A DNA stretch of 64,000 nt, taken from the NCBI GenBank assembly GCA_014607495.2, contig CP053161.1, forward strand, positions 3,295,115 through 3,359,114, in the 5' to 3' direction. A program made the translations under genes and the position numbers. The stretch comes from Carposina sasakii. Its lineage: Eukaryota > Arthropoda > Insecta > Lepidoptera > Carposinidae. Shown here one piece after another: positions 35,401-49,000 of this stretch (within the stretch, counting starts at the first letter, position 1; the number at the start of each line of letters is the position of its first letter). The notes below the pieces were generated by a model. It was given only the letters and a program-made list of their open reading frames with translations. It ran no database searches and was not told where the DNA came from.

Positions 35401-38400
35401 TAACGTACCAAGAATTTTGAATATCTATCCAATGGGTGGTGGTATCAAAGTATTAACAAATTCCACGCGAGCATTCTATTTATTTTCACTTTTTTTTGTC
35501 TTTTTGAACCTCTACACTCCCATAAGTTATGTATGACACTTTTCCCAGCTATTAGTCAAAAGCTTGTCAAATGAGCGCTTTCGATTGAGTTTTTGTATCT
35601 AAGTTTATGTAACAGAAAGAACAAGGTCAGGATTTAATCAACAATCCTTCATTACGTCCAGAATCTTAATTTATTTTAGCTTTCTCCTTAATAAACGGCT
35701 TCTATTGAATCTGTCTCCAGACCGATTTATCATTATGACCTTATTTCATCTAAGCACAATTTGATGTGCCTTCAAAGAATTTTGTCACGCTTATTATTGT
35801 CATAATAACTCATAGGTAACATAAAGTAGCCGTATGTTCCAATTGTAATAATATTGTCAGTCAGTACTTAATTTAATATTAAGCATACCTATCTTCATAC
35901 TTCACATTATGTTTTTCTATTAGTTTTAATGCTTTATAGTCGCTAGTTAGGTCCCCCGGGATTTTCTATGCTATGTTATGCATTTTTCTGGTCGCCTCTG
36001 TTGATCCTGGCTCACAGGAGTTGCAGAGGCGGGAATGAGTAGTGGGCCAATCGTTAATAAACGGCGTGTGCCTAAATTGCACTGCCCCACACTTGTATCT
36101 ACTGTTTATTATATGCCCATACACGCACTTGCAATTGCACTTCGACCCCGCACCCAATATTTCAGTAATATAGTGTAATAATTCAGACAGTCTTATCTCT
36201 TCCTGATTATTAAGTGTGTGATTATCGCGCTGGATATAGGTAGTATATTATTAGGTATGTCTATTTGGTCTAGCGGCATTATCGATAAGGTTCTACAAGT
36301 CTTCGAATTGATGTTTTTTGGCTTCATACGCCATATTACGAGTAAATAGTTTTTTTTTATTAATTAGTTACTTACTAAAATGTTTCCGGTTTCACAAATA
36401 GTTGATACATAGATTAAACAGCAGAACTTACTAGAATACATTAGCGTGGTCAGTTACATCTCTTTCCGTGGATATCGTAGAAGTCGACTAAGGAACTCGG
36501 GCATTCTCTCAGGCGATATGCTAGCAACTCGACACTGATCATTTACATCATTTATGACCCTGCAGGTTGGCTACCCCATTTCGAGAACATACATACGTAG
36601 ATATATATAATCACGCCTTTATCCCTTACGGGGTAGGCAGAGCACCAAGGGCCGCTAGAACCACATGGTGCCACTTCTGACCAATTTTGAGTGTATAGTT
36701 TAGATGTACAAGTTCGGTTAGTAGTGACAGGTGGTCAGCCCATCGCCTACAAAACACCAAGACCCTCTTGTCCCTCTACTGACTTGTACAGTATGCCCGG
36801 AAAGAGAAGCAAAACATATTCGAGAACATAGCCGTGTATATATGTTTTAGACCGAATATATCCTCAATGATTTTAGATTATCGTTATATAACGTCTGTGT
36901 ATAATATAATTCAGGGGTAAAAACCTGCAGAACTCCGAGTTGCCCTTCTTCGCGGCCGGGGTGAGTGCGGTGATTCACCCTCGCAACCCCATGGTGCCCA
37001 CTGTCCACTTCAACTACCGCTACTTCGAGGTTCAGGATAAGGATGGTGTGTATTACACAGGGTGACGACAAAGGTGTCGGTACATATCAATTACCTACAA
37101 TTTTATATGTAGTTGTTGTCGCATCGGATGTTAACAGTGTGTCTTGACCATAGGCTAGCGTAGCGTTGGACGCCCTCCGGCCAGATGGACCGATGACTTG
37201 AAGAGGGCGGCGGATGACGAAAACGGATGATCGAGCTTATGGCTGTGCTCTGGGGGAGGCCTACGTCCAGCAGTGGACTGCAATAGGCTGATGTATGTGT
37301 AGGTGGATTGGGGGCCACCGTTTTCACGCTCACTATTTAGCGCCACTGAGGCGAGGTTTTGTAAACATAGCTGTCAAAGTATCTATCGGTATACACACAT
37401 GATAATTTTTGTTGTTCAGTGTATGACTATAAAATATGTAAAAAATAATCTGTACCGCTGCGTACAAAAAAATGTTAGTTTAGAAATCATGCGAGAAGCA
37501 ATACTAGTCCTCTAGAGTCCGTTTCATACAATAACTCCTATGTCTGATTTCGGAACTAACATTTTTTGTATGCAGCGACACAGAAAAAGTGGTCACGCAC
37601 ATAGTAACTAGCGCCATCATCCAAAGGAACTATTCGGTGAAACGCGCTCTAGTAATGCTTGGTATTTGTAGGAGTGCAGTGGTGGTTCGGTGGCGGAACC
37701 GATCTGACGCCGTATTACCTGGACGAGGAAGATGCGGAGCATTTCCACCGCACCCTGAAGCAAGCCTGCGACAAACATGACGCCAGCTATTATTCCAAGT
37801 TAGAGTTTACCTAATATTCTTAGCGAATATGTTATTGCGATTAACATTAGGGACAATTTGCAGTTTCATATTATCTAAGATAAGTTATGATTTCCTAGGA
37901 TCTAGATGCCGTCAAATAGCGGTCGTACGATAGCAAAGGCATCCACATATAAAATGTAGGCAGTGCCGACATATAAAATGTACCGGCACCGTTATCATAA
38001 GAAAACATAACTTAAGCGAGTAGGGTGCGAGGTAGGGCGACCGGGCGCCCTATGTGGCTGTATGAAGGAAGACGTTAAACTACTTATTTCTTAAACAATG
38101 ATAAAACTACCATTTAATGGTATTGCCATGAATTATCTCACTAGGTCTACAAAAAAAAAAAATTTTTCTGTTATTGGCCAAGTGAAAGAGCCGTATTTTT
38201 ATGTGAACTAGTAAAATAAGGATTATTTATTATCGTTCTATAGATTCAAGAAATGGTGCGACGATTATTTCACAATCCCGCACCGAGGGGAGAGGCGTGG
38301 CTTGGGCGGGATATTCTTCGATGACATAGACACTCCCGACCAGCAGTCTGCCTTCCAGTTTGTGACGTCATGCGCCGAAGCGGTTATACCTAGTTACATT

Positions 38401-39170
38401 CCAATTGGTGGGTGGAGTATATTTATCATCATATCAACAAAGACTATCAAACATTGCCGTAATTAAGAAAGCTATTTAAGCGACTTTTCTCGAATATTAA
38501 AAAATATTTACGAAATAAATAAATCTCTAATCTGATCGCAGTAAAGAAACATAAAGACGACGCGTACGGCTACCACGAGCGGCAGTGGCAACTCCTGCGC
38601 AGGGGACGTTACGTGGAGTTCAACCTTATTTACGACAGGGGTACCAAGTTTGGCCTGCACACGCCCGAAGCTAGATACGAGTCGATACTTATGTCGTTGC
38701 CTTTGAACGCTGTAAGTATTTGAAAAGCAGTTAGGGTACAGATGGTCTCTGTGAGGATATCTTTGAGGATCTTTAAAAACCGTCTGAAACTTATCTGAAC
38801 TGAAACAATATTTGACGTTTGTTGTGAGTTTTTGAGTTCTTGATTTTCTCCGTGCTTAAACCTATAATTAAGCAGGATTTGTCCTGAGGATAGTCATTTG
38901 TATCAAATTGTTCCTTCGAATAAACCATTTATGATCGAATGCTTGATTAATATTATTTCAAGCCTCATATTATCATAGAAATTATTGAACTACTCGTCTT
39001 TTTATGCCTTTACACAACCATTTCCTAAATGATGTTCTAAATATTATTTTCAGAAATGGGAATACATGCACGAAGTGAAACCAAACTCGCCAGAAGAAAG
39101 ATTAATGAAGGTGCTCAAAGAACCACGAGATTGGTTGAATTTAGAACATGGAACCCGAACTGCCGCTTAA
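32436..39170 (+). CDS. CPOX: Coproporphyrinogen III oxidase
   Basis: This enzyme carries out the oxygen-dependent conversion of coproporphyrinogen III to protoporphyrinogen IX in haem synthesis, in the mitochondrial intermembrane space. Exons I assembled: 32436-32518, 34266-34494, 34612-34674, 34948-35105, 36915-37045, 37672-37798, 38244-38407, 38542-38711, 39054-39170. All have GT/AG borders and the phases agree, giving 413 residues (392 without exon 3). The N-terminus ([20 protein letters not shown]) is basic like a mitochondrial presequence, followed by a hydrophobic [13 protein letters not shown] segment. Hallmarks follow in order: [53 protein letters not shown] (with the conserved Asp), [13 protein letters not shown], and [18 protein letters not shown] near the end. 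The 392-residue form is close to the usual insect length. Introns hold several small repeats. Confidence 0.95.
32660..32808. repeat. Foldback element in CPOX intron 1
   Basis: GGTCGATTCCGGCAGTCACA and its reverse complement bound about 150 bp of non-coding sequence, with longer imperfect pairing inside (AACCTAAACCTAA against TTTAGGTTTAAG). It is a MITE-like foldback without coding capacity. Confidence 0.75.
33014..33183. repeat. Foldback element in CPOX intron 1
   Basis: Near-perfect inverted ends (ATTGGCTATCTTTTTTGACA and its counterpart ending AAGATAGCCAAT) enclose about 170 bp. It is unrelated to the foldback at 32660-32808. Confidence 0.75.
34612..34674 (+). other. CPOX: Optional 63-nt in-frame CPOX exon
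   Basis: Flanked by a good acceptor (GTTTTTTGTAG) and donor (CCG/GTATGT), this stretch adds 21 residues ([20 protein letters not shown] plus one Pro) without a stop or frame change. Joining exon 2 directly to exon 4 also keeps frame and gives [14 protein letters not shown], the normal family arrangement. It may be a cassette exon, a lineage-specific insertion or a chance open segment. RNA data would settle it. Confidence 0.45.
35140..35250 (+). repeat. R1 fragment in CPOX intron 4
   Basis: The 5' third of dispersed repeat R1, starting at the (CATA)n motif, lies just downstream of exon 4. Confidence 0.7.
36587..36812 (+). repeat. R1 copy in CPOX intron 4
   Basis: R1 from the ACATACATACG start to GAAAGAGAAGC, truncated before the T-rich tail. 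It lies about 100 bp upstream of CPOX exon 5. Confidence 0.75.
37150..37300 (+). pseudogene. LINE 3'-end remnant in CPOX intron 5
   Basis: The sequence reads [16 protein letters not shown] residues in one frame and [16 protein letters not shown] in another, then GAGGCCTACGTCCAGCAGTG and GACTGCAATAGGCTGATG. This is the decayed end of a non-LTR retrotransposon polyprotein and its 3' end, seen repeatedly in the window. Confidence 0.65.
37453..37578. repeat. Foldback element in CPOX intron 5
   Basis: CCGCTGCGTACAAAAAAATG pairs with CATTTTTTGTATGCAGCGAC as imperfect inverted ends of a roughly 126-bp element located about 90 bp upstream of exon 6. Confidence 0.65.
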
Positions 39171-39401
39171 AGTATATTGTTTATTATGTGGATTATAATT
39201 GTCATGTCATCCGAGAACACCATGTATAATTTTATTGTATGAAAATCGTTAAAACTATTTTACAGTTGTACAGATATATTTTATTACATATTTTATAAAA
39301 AAAACAACCTTATTTGTAATTTTTTTGTTATTTATTTAACCCACCTACTAGCAATATAAGAGTTAATCTAACCAAAATATGCTCATTCTCAATGAATGAA
39401 C

Positions 39402-39597
39402 AATGAGGGATTTTCTGACAACTATTAAAAGTAAAAAAATAGTACAAATCACCTGGATAGATGGCGTGGTGAGCGCATCACCATTCCGAAATTCTATTTT
39501 GTCATTGCACACGTACAGCGGGAGCAGCTAGAGAGGGTGATGCGCTCACGCCATCTATTTTTGACAGTTATTTTGACTTTTAAGAAAAACCCTCATT
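39402..39597. mobile_element. MITE between CPOX and Pez
   Basis: Imperfect inverted ends (AATGAGGGATTTTCT and AGAAAAACCCTCATT), plus an inner inverted pair (GTGAGCGCATCACC and GGTGATGCGCTCAC), span 196 bp. It lies 230 bp after the CPOX stop and may sit near the Pez promoter. No transposase frame. Confidence 0.7.
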
Positions 39598-40025
39598 AGA
39601 TAAGGGCGGATAAGCTACGCCTCGCTCTGAAGACACAAACTATCACAGTAATATTCATAGATTATAAAACTACTATTATAGTTAGTTGACAAATTGCTTG
39701 CAACATTTTTCAAGAATGTCATTTTCGTTGACGTTTGCTGTCATTTTTGCGTTGGTGGTGGCCGCAATGTTGTGATTTTCGTATTTTGTAATATGTTTAT
39801 TTGGCAAATTTTATTACTTTACGCAAATATTACTACGTCATCTCCTTCAGTGTGTATTCTTATCCATTTGACGGAGCTTTTAAATACTAAATTTAGTGAG
39901 AAAAGTGCAGAATATGTAGCGCGCGTAACGGATGCAGTCTTCGCTCATTTCCTACATTCTTAAGCCATAAATGTAACGTAACGCCTCGTATGTGATGTTA
40001 ATACAAATCAAGTTGCCTCAGGAAG

Positions 40026-43000
40026 ATGCCTTTCAAGCTAAAGTTGAAGAAAACACGTCAGTACAATGTAGCATCGAAGAGTTTATTCGTGATCAGCGTT
40101 GAGCTTCTGGACGGTGGAGTGGCCGATTGCACTCTGTCTGTGGACAGTACGGGGCAGGAATGCCTCGACAACGTCTGCCAACGGCAGGCGATCAATCAGT
40201 CCGAGTTCTTCGGGCTGCGCTACGTCAACAGAAGCCAGCAGCTACGATGGGTGCAACTGGAACGCCCTTTAAAGCGTCAGCTAGACAAGTATGCATCCTC
40301 ACACCAGCTCTTCCTCAGAGTTATGTACTACATTACGCCTGGAATGAGTCCAATAACAGATGAGGTGACTAGAGACAACTATTTTCTACAACTAAAGAAT
40401 GATCTAGTTGAGGGTCGGATAATATGTGACTGCCAGCAGGCCGTGGTCCTGGCAGCTTACAGCAGACAGGCAGAGTATGGTAACCATGACCGTGAGAGGC
40501 ATACTGTGGAGTACTTGAAGAATTTACTGACATTTCCAAAGCAAATGCTTGATGGTGGGCAGTTGATTGACAGTAGTACACTTGCTGAGACAGGCAGATT
40601 GGAATGGCTGACTGCTGCAGTCATACAGCATCATATGTCCCTTCATAACATGCCTCAGGTAATCTTAGAACTAACATCTCATTTGTCTTTGAATAGTTAT
40701 CTAGTGTTCTCATGATAAAATGACTAAATTAAGATACACATCACACAAACACATAGGTATTTAACATTTTTTTCTACAATCATTGTAGGCAACAACATTT
40801 TACTATTAAAATTCATGTGTTTTTCTGTTGTGGTTACATATTGAAATCTTTTGATGATGCAATTTTAAAATGGATGTTAAAGCAATGTATATTTTATGAT
40901 TCACTGACCATTTTGTTAGTTTGTATTACATAGGTACACAACATACAGCTACGTAACATAATTTTAATGGTATTAAATCTGTGTGACACTAACTTTGTAC
41001 TAGAATACCTGTATTATGAGATCTGCAACCATGTAACCATACCCATAACCATGAAAGTCCCAAGAAAACAGAATAATTAGTTAGTACTCCAGAAAAAAAA
41101 AAAGATTTAGGCTGTTATTCAGTCTTTATTCCCTCAAAGCTACTGTAATATTTCACACTGAGAGTTACTTTATTTCTTTGGTGTAAGGCTTATTTTTCAT
41201 ATTCATATTCTTTATTGTACACAGACAATTTATATGGAAAAACATTTTACATTGACAATGTACAAAGTTTTTCTTGACATTGAGTAAATAGCATATTGGT
41301 GTTAGCACAGATATGATAATACTATAGTGTGTTAGACAGGCACTTTATGATAACCCTTAATATGGACAATATACATCTTGATGGCATATCTTGTAAAGGC
41401 TTACATACATACATATAATCACGCCTTTACGAGTATCCCTTACGGGGTAGGCAGAGCACCAAGGGCCGATAGAGAACCACATGATGCCACTTCTGACCAA
41501 TTTTGAGGGTATAGTTGAGATGTACAAGTTCGGTTAGTAGTGACAGGTGGTCAGCCCACTACAAAACACCAAAACCCTCTTGTCCCTCTACTGACTTGGA
41601 CAGTATGCCAGGGAAGAGAAGCAGCTGTGGTATTATAGGTTTTTTTTTTCACTCCCAGAGCAGCATAGAAGTAAAGGCTTAATGAGAAAATAAATCAATG
41701 CTAGAACAACTTAAATAGTGAGTGTGTGAAAACTGCTATTTAACAATAGAATCACAGTACAATGTCCCGTAACCTGTAGTTATACAGTTTTTCACGTAGG
41801 AAGACTCTTCACATGTGTACAGCTGTTCCATACATTTCTATTAATAGATATAATTGATCCTATGATATCACTAAAGATTAAATAGGTACTCTACCTAGGT
41901 ACCATATAAATTGATTGTATATGAATATTTTACAACTCAAGTACCTAATTTAATGATATTTATTTATGTATTCAAATTATAATATTATAGGTAAATCAGA
42001 TAGGACCTGCGATCGAGGTCCAGTTAGTGAAGCTGCTGATGGTCTTGTGCCTAGTGATATAAAATTATTTTACTTTATATACATTAAAATAAAAATGGCA
42101 TCTAAAAATAATAATGTCTCATGCAGGTCCTCCTATTTGCAATGACAATACTTTCTCACACATAAAAATTATGTGAAGATTCTTTGTTTTATTTTATTGT
42201 ATTTACAATGCAAACAGTATTTTTAATAATTTGTTGTCTATTATTTATCAACACCAATACATTACACATACACAACAGCCTATTGCAGTCCACTGCTGGA
42301 CTTAGGCCTCCCCCAGGGCACGCCACAAGCCCATTGGAGGGTTTTTGCCCATAATCCCAAAACTGGGCATGTGGGTTGGTAACTGCAGTGTAATTTTCGG
42401 ATTATATATTGTCAACATTTAAAAATGCTCTAATCTACAAACCAACCTAACCCATGGACGGTGGGAATAAGCAGGTTCTCGAATGGAGCCTGCGCCTCGG
42501 GAAGCGTAGCGTTGGACGGCCTAATAGACCGATGACTTAAAGAGGGCGGCTGGTAGTGACTGGATGGCAAAAACATTAGATCGAGCCTTGGTATTGGTAT
42601 GACGATCTTATTTCCAACTCGACGTCTGTGCGCCTATTTTGCGTAAAGATATCGTCGACGATACTTAGTAACGTGTGACGTGCTTTGGGGGAGGCGTACG
42701 TCCAGCAGTGGACTGCAATGGGCTGATGATGATGACAGTCTGAATGTCTACAACTTCGTGACGTAACCATTTGACTGCAGGCATCTGCAGAAGAAGGCTT
42801 TATCGCCCAATGCCAGCTGCTGCGAGGGTACGGCCAGGAGGTGTTCACGGCCAAGGACCAGGCGGACCAGAGCGAGGTCACCGTCGCCATCTCCCTCACC
42901 GGTATCACCGTGCTCAGCGATAATAGTGACACGCCGCATTTTTACAAGTAGGTAACCAACTAGCCTAGCCTATCGCAGGGCTCTACTACACCCTTCGCTG

Positions 43001-46000
43001 AAGCTCTCGAATTTTAGAAGTCATACATTCATACATATAATCACGCCTTTTTCCCTTACGGCAGGGTTTCTGAAAGTGGGGTTCGCGAACCCCTAGGGGT
43101 ACGCCGTTAGACGATAGGGGGTTCGCGGAAAGATTTATGTAATGGTGGCTGGTTGGCTGTCAAGCGTGTGCGATTCGCAAGGAGGCGCGCACGCGACTGA
43201 GTCGGTCGGTCGAAATCGAATTAAGATTGACTAAAAATACTCCTCAAATTGATTCAATTTGGGCCAGGAAACAAGCCCACCCATCCCATTATAATATATT
43301 TTTCCCTTTTGCTACTTACTGTATTTGTTAACTCTATTTGAAATTAAAAACCATATTTTCTTCTACAGGTAGTTTATTTTATTTTGAGTTAAGGGTTCGC
43401 GATCGTTTGAGAATTTTACAAGGGTACGTGGGGCAATACGTTTGAGTAACCCTGCCTTACGGGATAGGCAGAGCACCAAGGACCGATAGAACCACATGGT
43501 GCCACTTCTGACCAATTTTGAGGGTATAGTTGAGATGTACAAGTTCGGTTAGTAGTGACAGGTGGTCAGCCCATCGCCTACAAAACACCAAGACCCTCTT
43601 GTCCCTCTACTGACTTGTACAGTATGCCAGGGAAGAGAAGCTGCTGTAGTATTATACGTTTTTTTTTTCACTCCCAGAGCAGCATAGAAGAAGTCATTAT
43701 TATAATATATAAGTACATAAATTAGCGAGCAAAGAGCCGCTTTTACATAGCGCATAACATGCTCAATGCAAATGCATTACACCGCGTTGCTTCGGAGAGA
43801 GGACGGAGACTGGGCTTAGTGCTAGCGACTACGTATTTGCGTCTTCTAGGCTTTCTAGAGGCGCCGCTGACGCTTATTTGCGTCCTGGCACTAGGTGTTG
43901 ATTTAATGTCCCTTCCTTAGGAAGTCTGCCGGCAGTGAATGTGTTAAAACCTAAAATCTCACCCACATGAGAGGCAGTTTTCAATAATCTTTCATATGCT
44001 CGCCAGATGGATGGACATAACGAACGTGATCAACCACAAGCGAACGTTCAGCATCGAATGCCAGCGTCCGAGCGAATCGTGTTCGTTCGCGCTCGCTCGG
44101 CCCGAGGATGGCAAGTACGTGTGGCGCGCATGCGTCGCGCAGCACACGTTTTATATGCGACACCATAAGGCGCAGGATAGCGAGGCTAACATCAGCTTTC
44201 AGGTAAAGAGAATTCGTCTTCAGCCTATAATATTGCAGTCCACTGCTGGACGTAGGCCTCCCCCAGACTCGCGGTCGGTGTGGCCGCTCGGAAACGGCCT
44301 ACATCCAACTGATTCCCCTAGACCAGTGGTTCCCAAAGTGGTCCAGGTGGACCCCCAGGGATACACAGGAGACTCGATGGGGGTCTGCGTTGGCGTGAAA
44401 AAATGGGGGTTCACAATTAATTTGTCTGATGTGGGCCTGTAGGGGGTCCACCAGAACCAGTTAACTTTTGAAAGGGGTCTATGAGGAATAAAAGTTTGGG
44501 AACCCCTGCCCTAAACTTTGGCTAGGTTGTCTGTCCATCTTCCATAACATCATTTATGTTATCTTATTTTGTCTTGATTGCTTCACTAGAATACGTGAGC
44601 TGATCAGCTGTTTCGCCTTCCGTGCATGTCGTATGTCTACTAAGGAAGTCAGGGTCGTTCTCCCAGACATAAGCTAGCAATTTGTGACTGATCTTTCACA
44701 TTTGGCTCCGCTATGATAAACATAGGGTTCTCCTTCGTGATCTACAAGCAACTATGACTACCCCATTTTGAGAATACCTCCGGGCAGCCGTGTGAATATG
44801 TTCGTAAGTTTGTTATCTTATTGTGTCTTGTTGCTAGTAAAGTGAAGCCCCTTTACTAGAATACGTCAGCTGATCAACTGTTTCTTCTTCCATGGATATG
44901 GTATGTCGACTAAGGAACTCAGGGACGTTTTCCCAGGCGATCAGATATCAAATTGTATAATATTTGACAACTAGTGGACGCCCGCGACTCCATCCGCATG
45001 GACTGTAAAAAAAATTAAAATTATCCGGGATATAAAGTAGCCTATATGTTAAGTGGGACCTGTCACACAATATATTCCTGAAAACTGCGTCGAAATCGGT
45101 TTAGCCGTTTCTCTGATTAGCATGCACAAACATCGATCCGTTACAATTTTATTATATTATTATATTTATATAGAAGATAGCAGCCGCCCACGACTTCGTC
45201 CGCGTGAGGGGGCGTTGTACCCGTGCGAAGCCGGGCAGGTTGTTGTATAGACTGTAGCCTTCCTTGGTAAATGGGCTATCTAACACTGAAAGAATTTTTC
45301 AAATCAAACCAGTAGTTCCTGAGATTAGCGCGTTCAAACAAACAAACAAACAAACTCTTCAGCTTTATAATATTATTATATTAATATATAGTATAGTATA
45401 GAAGATATAGATATAGATGTGACGACAGCGTTACGGACTATTTCAGAGGTCCGTGCTTGCCCTAAAATTCTCGGCTATACATCTATACATATAATAAAAA
45501 TGTATCGGACCGCTGTCTGTACACGGAAGATATATGAGAAAAAATATTATAGGAGACCTTTATCAACACAATAGAACCCAAAACGATGATTTTTGGATTT
45601 TTTGTCTGTCGGTTTATCTGTGCGTTTGTGCACGCTAATCTCAGAAACGGCTGAACCGATTTCGATGCAGTTTTCAGGAATATATTCTGACAGGTCCCAT
45701 TTAACATATAGGCTACTTTTTATTCCGGGAAAATGTTTTTATCCCGCATAATTTCAACATTTTGTCTTTTCTGTAGTGCACGCGGACGGAGTCGCTCGCG
45801 TCCACTAGTAACATACTATAGAACAAGCTAAAAGCGAAGCGAAAACAATTTCGTCTGCATGGACTACGGAATGTAGCTCATAAAAGTACTTATGTCCTTT
45901 TCTGTGCTCCCTAATTATATGTAAATACCTATACAAAATTTTAATAAGATTTGTTAAATAAATAAAAAGCCTGAAGAGGTTACAAACGAACGAACTTACT

Positions 46001-49000
46001 TTCGCATTCATAATATTAGTTCGGATGCAACCAACCAATGAAGCGAGATCAATTAATATTCAATCTTTATATCTACCCATAGAATGCAACGCATTACCGC
46101 ACTCGAATCTCTCATATTTCCCGGAAGAATTTGTTTACTCGGGAATAAGAAAAATCTGTCAATTACGAGAGAAAATACATACATACATATAATCACGCCT
46201 TTATCCCTTACGGGGTAGGCAGAGCACCAAGGGCCGATAGGACCAGTTCTGACCAATTTTGGGGGTATAGTTAAGATGTACAAATTCTGTTAGTCAACAA
46301 TCGAATTTAGGTGTCTAGAATACTATAAACGCCGAGTGTAAGCTTCAAGTTCAGATTCGTTCGCGTCGCGTTGGTAAAACTCTGTTTTTCAATTATCATT
46401 GAAGTTTCAGTCAACGATTTTTAAAACAATACATATAAGGGATACACAGTCAAAAATAGCTAATGCAACACATAATTAAATGTAAATATGAAGCAATTAT
46501 CATAACAATGAAATCATTAATAAAGAATCATAACAATGTTATGTGAAGATGACTTACTGATCGCTACTTACTTCAGCGCGGGCGCACGCGACGCATATTG
46601 AAGCAAAAAGGTAGATCTGCGGAGAGATACGCGCGCGCGCACGAACGGTAAACTCGTTTTCCGATCAGAAAATCTATTTCTAACCTAAATTATACGTTTT
46701 TATACTAGAATAATATACAGGGTGTAACAAAAAGGGTATGTTAAGCGAAAAGATATGTAAATAGCCCACTATAGAGAACCTACTCACCAAGTTTGAGACT
46801 CGAAATCACATGTTTATTTTTCTAGATAGTATGGAGAATTTCTAAACATCTCAGGATTTTTCATACAATATTAAAAAATGAACTTGTGATTTAGAGTTTC
46901 AAATTTCGTGGATAGCTTCTCTATAGTAGGCTATTTACATACCCTTTTTGTTACACCCTGTATAACAGTATCACTTAGTAAGTGCTATGAAGTGTTGTAA
47001 TTATAAGTGATTGTGCCATACAATTAGTGGTTGCAGTTAATTATTGTTTTGAGTATAGATTTTCAAATGTTGGAAAATTATAGTGAAAGTTTTAGCTGCT
47101 TCATGTCAACTTGGTACCTAGTAGGTAATTATTAAATTCCGTTGACAACACACAATTAGTGCGGTGGTGTAATTTCACTCTACCGACACTACACAGACAC
47201 CTACTTATCCTTACTAATACAGGGTGTATTTTCATTGCCACCCTTAACGAAGGGTACGTACTCTATACATGAAATAAAGTAAGTTTATTCAAAAAAAATA
47301 ATGCTGGGAAAAGCATGAAAAATATAGATTTTTCTGTAGTCCATGCGGACGTCCACTAGTACTTCATAAACAATACCTTTACTATGTAATTTTGTATGCA
47401 GCTGTTGTTGACTGTCCCACATAACAGGGATTGGCCCACCACTCATACCCGCCTCTGCAACTCCTGTAAGCCAGGATCGACAGAGGCGACCAGAAAAATG
47501 CAATCAAAGCATAGAAAATCCCGGGGGACCTATAAAGCTACTAAAAAGTATTAAAACTAATAGACAAAACATAATGTGAAGTATGAAGATAGGTACACTT
47601 GATATTTGTCCCACATAAATAAATGTTTGTCAACAGCAAGAGCAAGGTTTATCAGAAAGCAGATCAGACCTGGACACGTTGCAGCGCGCTCACTCCACCT
47701 CCTGCCTGGAACTGGCGGGGACACAGAACGCCGCGCCGCAAGAACGGTCAGTTTGTTAAGATATAGTATATACTAGTGGACGCCCGCGACTCCGTCCGCG
47801 TGGACTACAGAAAAAACATAATGTCGAAATTATCCGGGATAAAAACATTTTTCCGGGATATGTTAAGTGGGACCTATCGCAATATATTCCTGAACACTGC
47901 ATCGAAATCGGTTCAGCCGTTTCTGAGATTAGCGTGCACAAACGCACAGACAAACAGACAAAAATTCCAAACATAATCATTGTTTTGGGTACTATTGCGT
48001 TGATAAAGGTCTCCTATAATATTTTTTATATATATATTCTCCCTGTACAGACAGCGATCCGTTACATTTTTATTACATGTATGGAATAGATCTATACACT
48101 TTGCAAGACACTAACCTAGTCCCACTCTAAGATCCTGTGTGGTCTTGGTATTATGTAGCCTTGTGTGGTGGGCACTATGTAACGGATATAAATATGTATA
48201 CACATATAGTAGTTATCGAAATACCTATTCGAAGCCAATACCTACTGGCGGATATCTTTTATTACGAGATAACAGAGGGGGTATGTGCTCGTATGTTAAG
48301 CAAAATGCTGCAAAACTGGAGACAACAAAATTGAAGTACTGCACTTTATTTTTTATGCTGATGATTAGTAATGAGAGTTACCGTTTATGTGGTCACTTGT
48401 TGGCGCTCCTGAAGTAAAACCTTATTGGTTTCACTCGCGGCGGCCCCATTAAAAATTCATGTCTGTCATCTCCACTGGCGTTATAGGGGTTTGAACTCAA
48501 CTAATATTCTTTCCCAGGTCTCTCCTACCATCGTATAGGCCGGCACCGGACTACGAAACAGCCATCCAGCAGAAATACCAACAACAGCGCGCTGAAGCTC
48601 AGATGAGGCTCCAGAACCACCACCATAACCCACTCGTCACCAACAGCCAACTGCTCAACAATAGCCAGCTACTAAACAACCCGTTGCTAGGCAACAAGCC
48701 ATTAGCATACGGCTCCCATCCGGATATTCACCGGGTGCACTATCCGGATGTGACAAGACATGCTATGAATCAGTCGTCCACGGATGATTACGGCTACGGG
48801 GTTAAGTACATGGGAACTAACTACCCCTTCGCGGTTAACCCTAATGTGCAAGATATCAATCCTCAGATGCATTTCGTTAATGTATACAAACCACCGCCCC
48901 CTTACCCGTCTAATGGGCTAGCTTCTAATTCCACCCCGGATCTAGCGGTTGCAAGCCAGGCGTTAAACTACCATAGGGGGTATATAAACGCACACGTCTC

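Noticed and set aside
39694..39963. 89-codon plus-strand frame upstream of Pez
   Set aside because: Phe/Val/Ile-rich without motifs; it lies in the likely Pez 5' region, and FERM homology starts at 40026.
41990..42060. Extra Pez exon after TATTATAG
   Set aside because: The frame gives no FERM similarity and ends in a stop; exon 1 to 42781 joins in phase with the expected FERM sequence.
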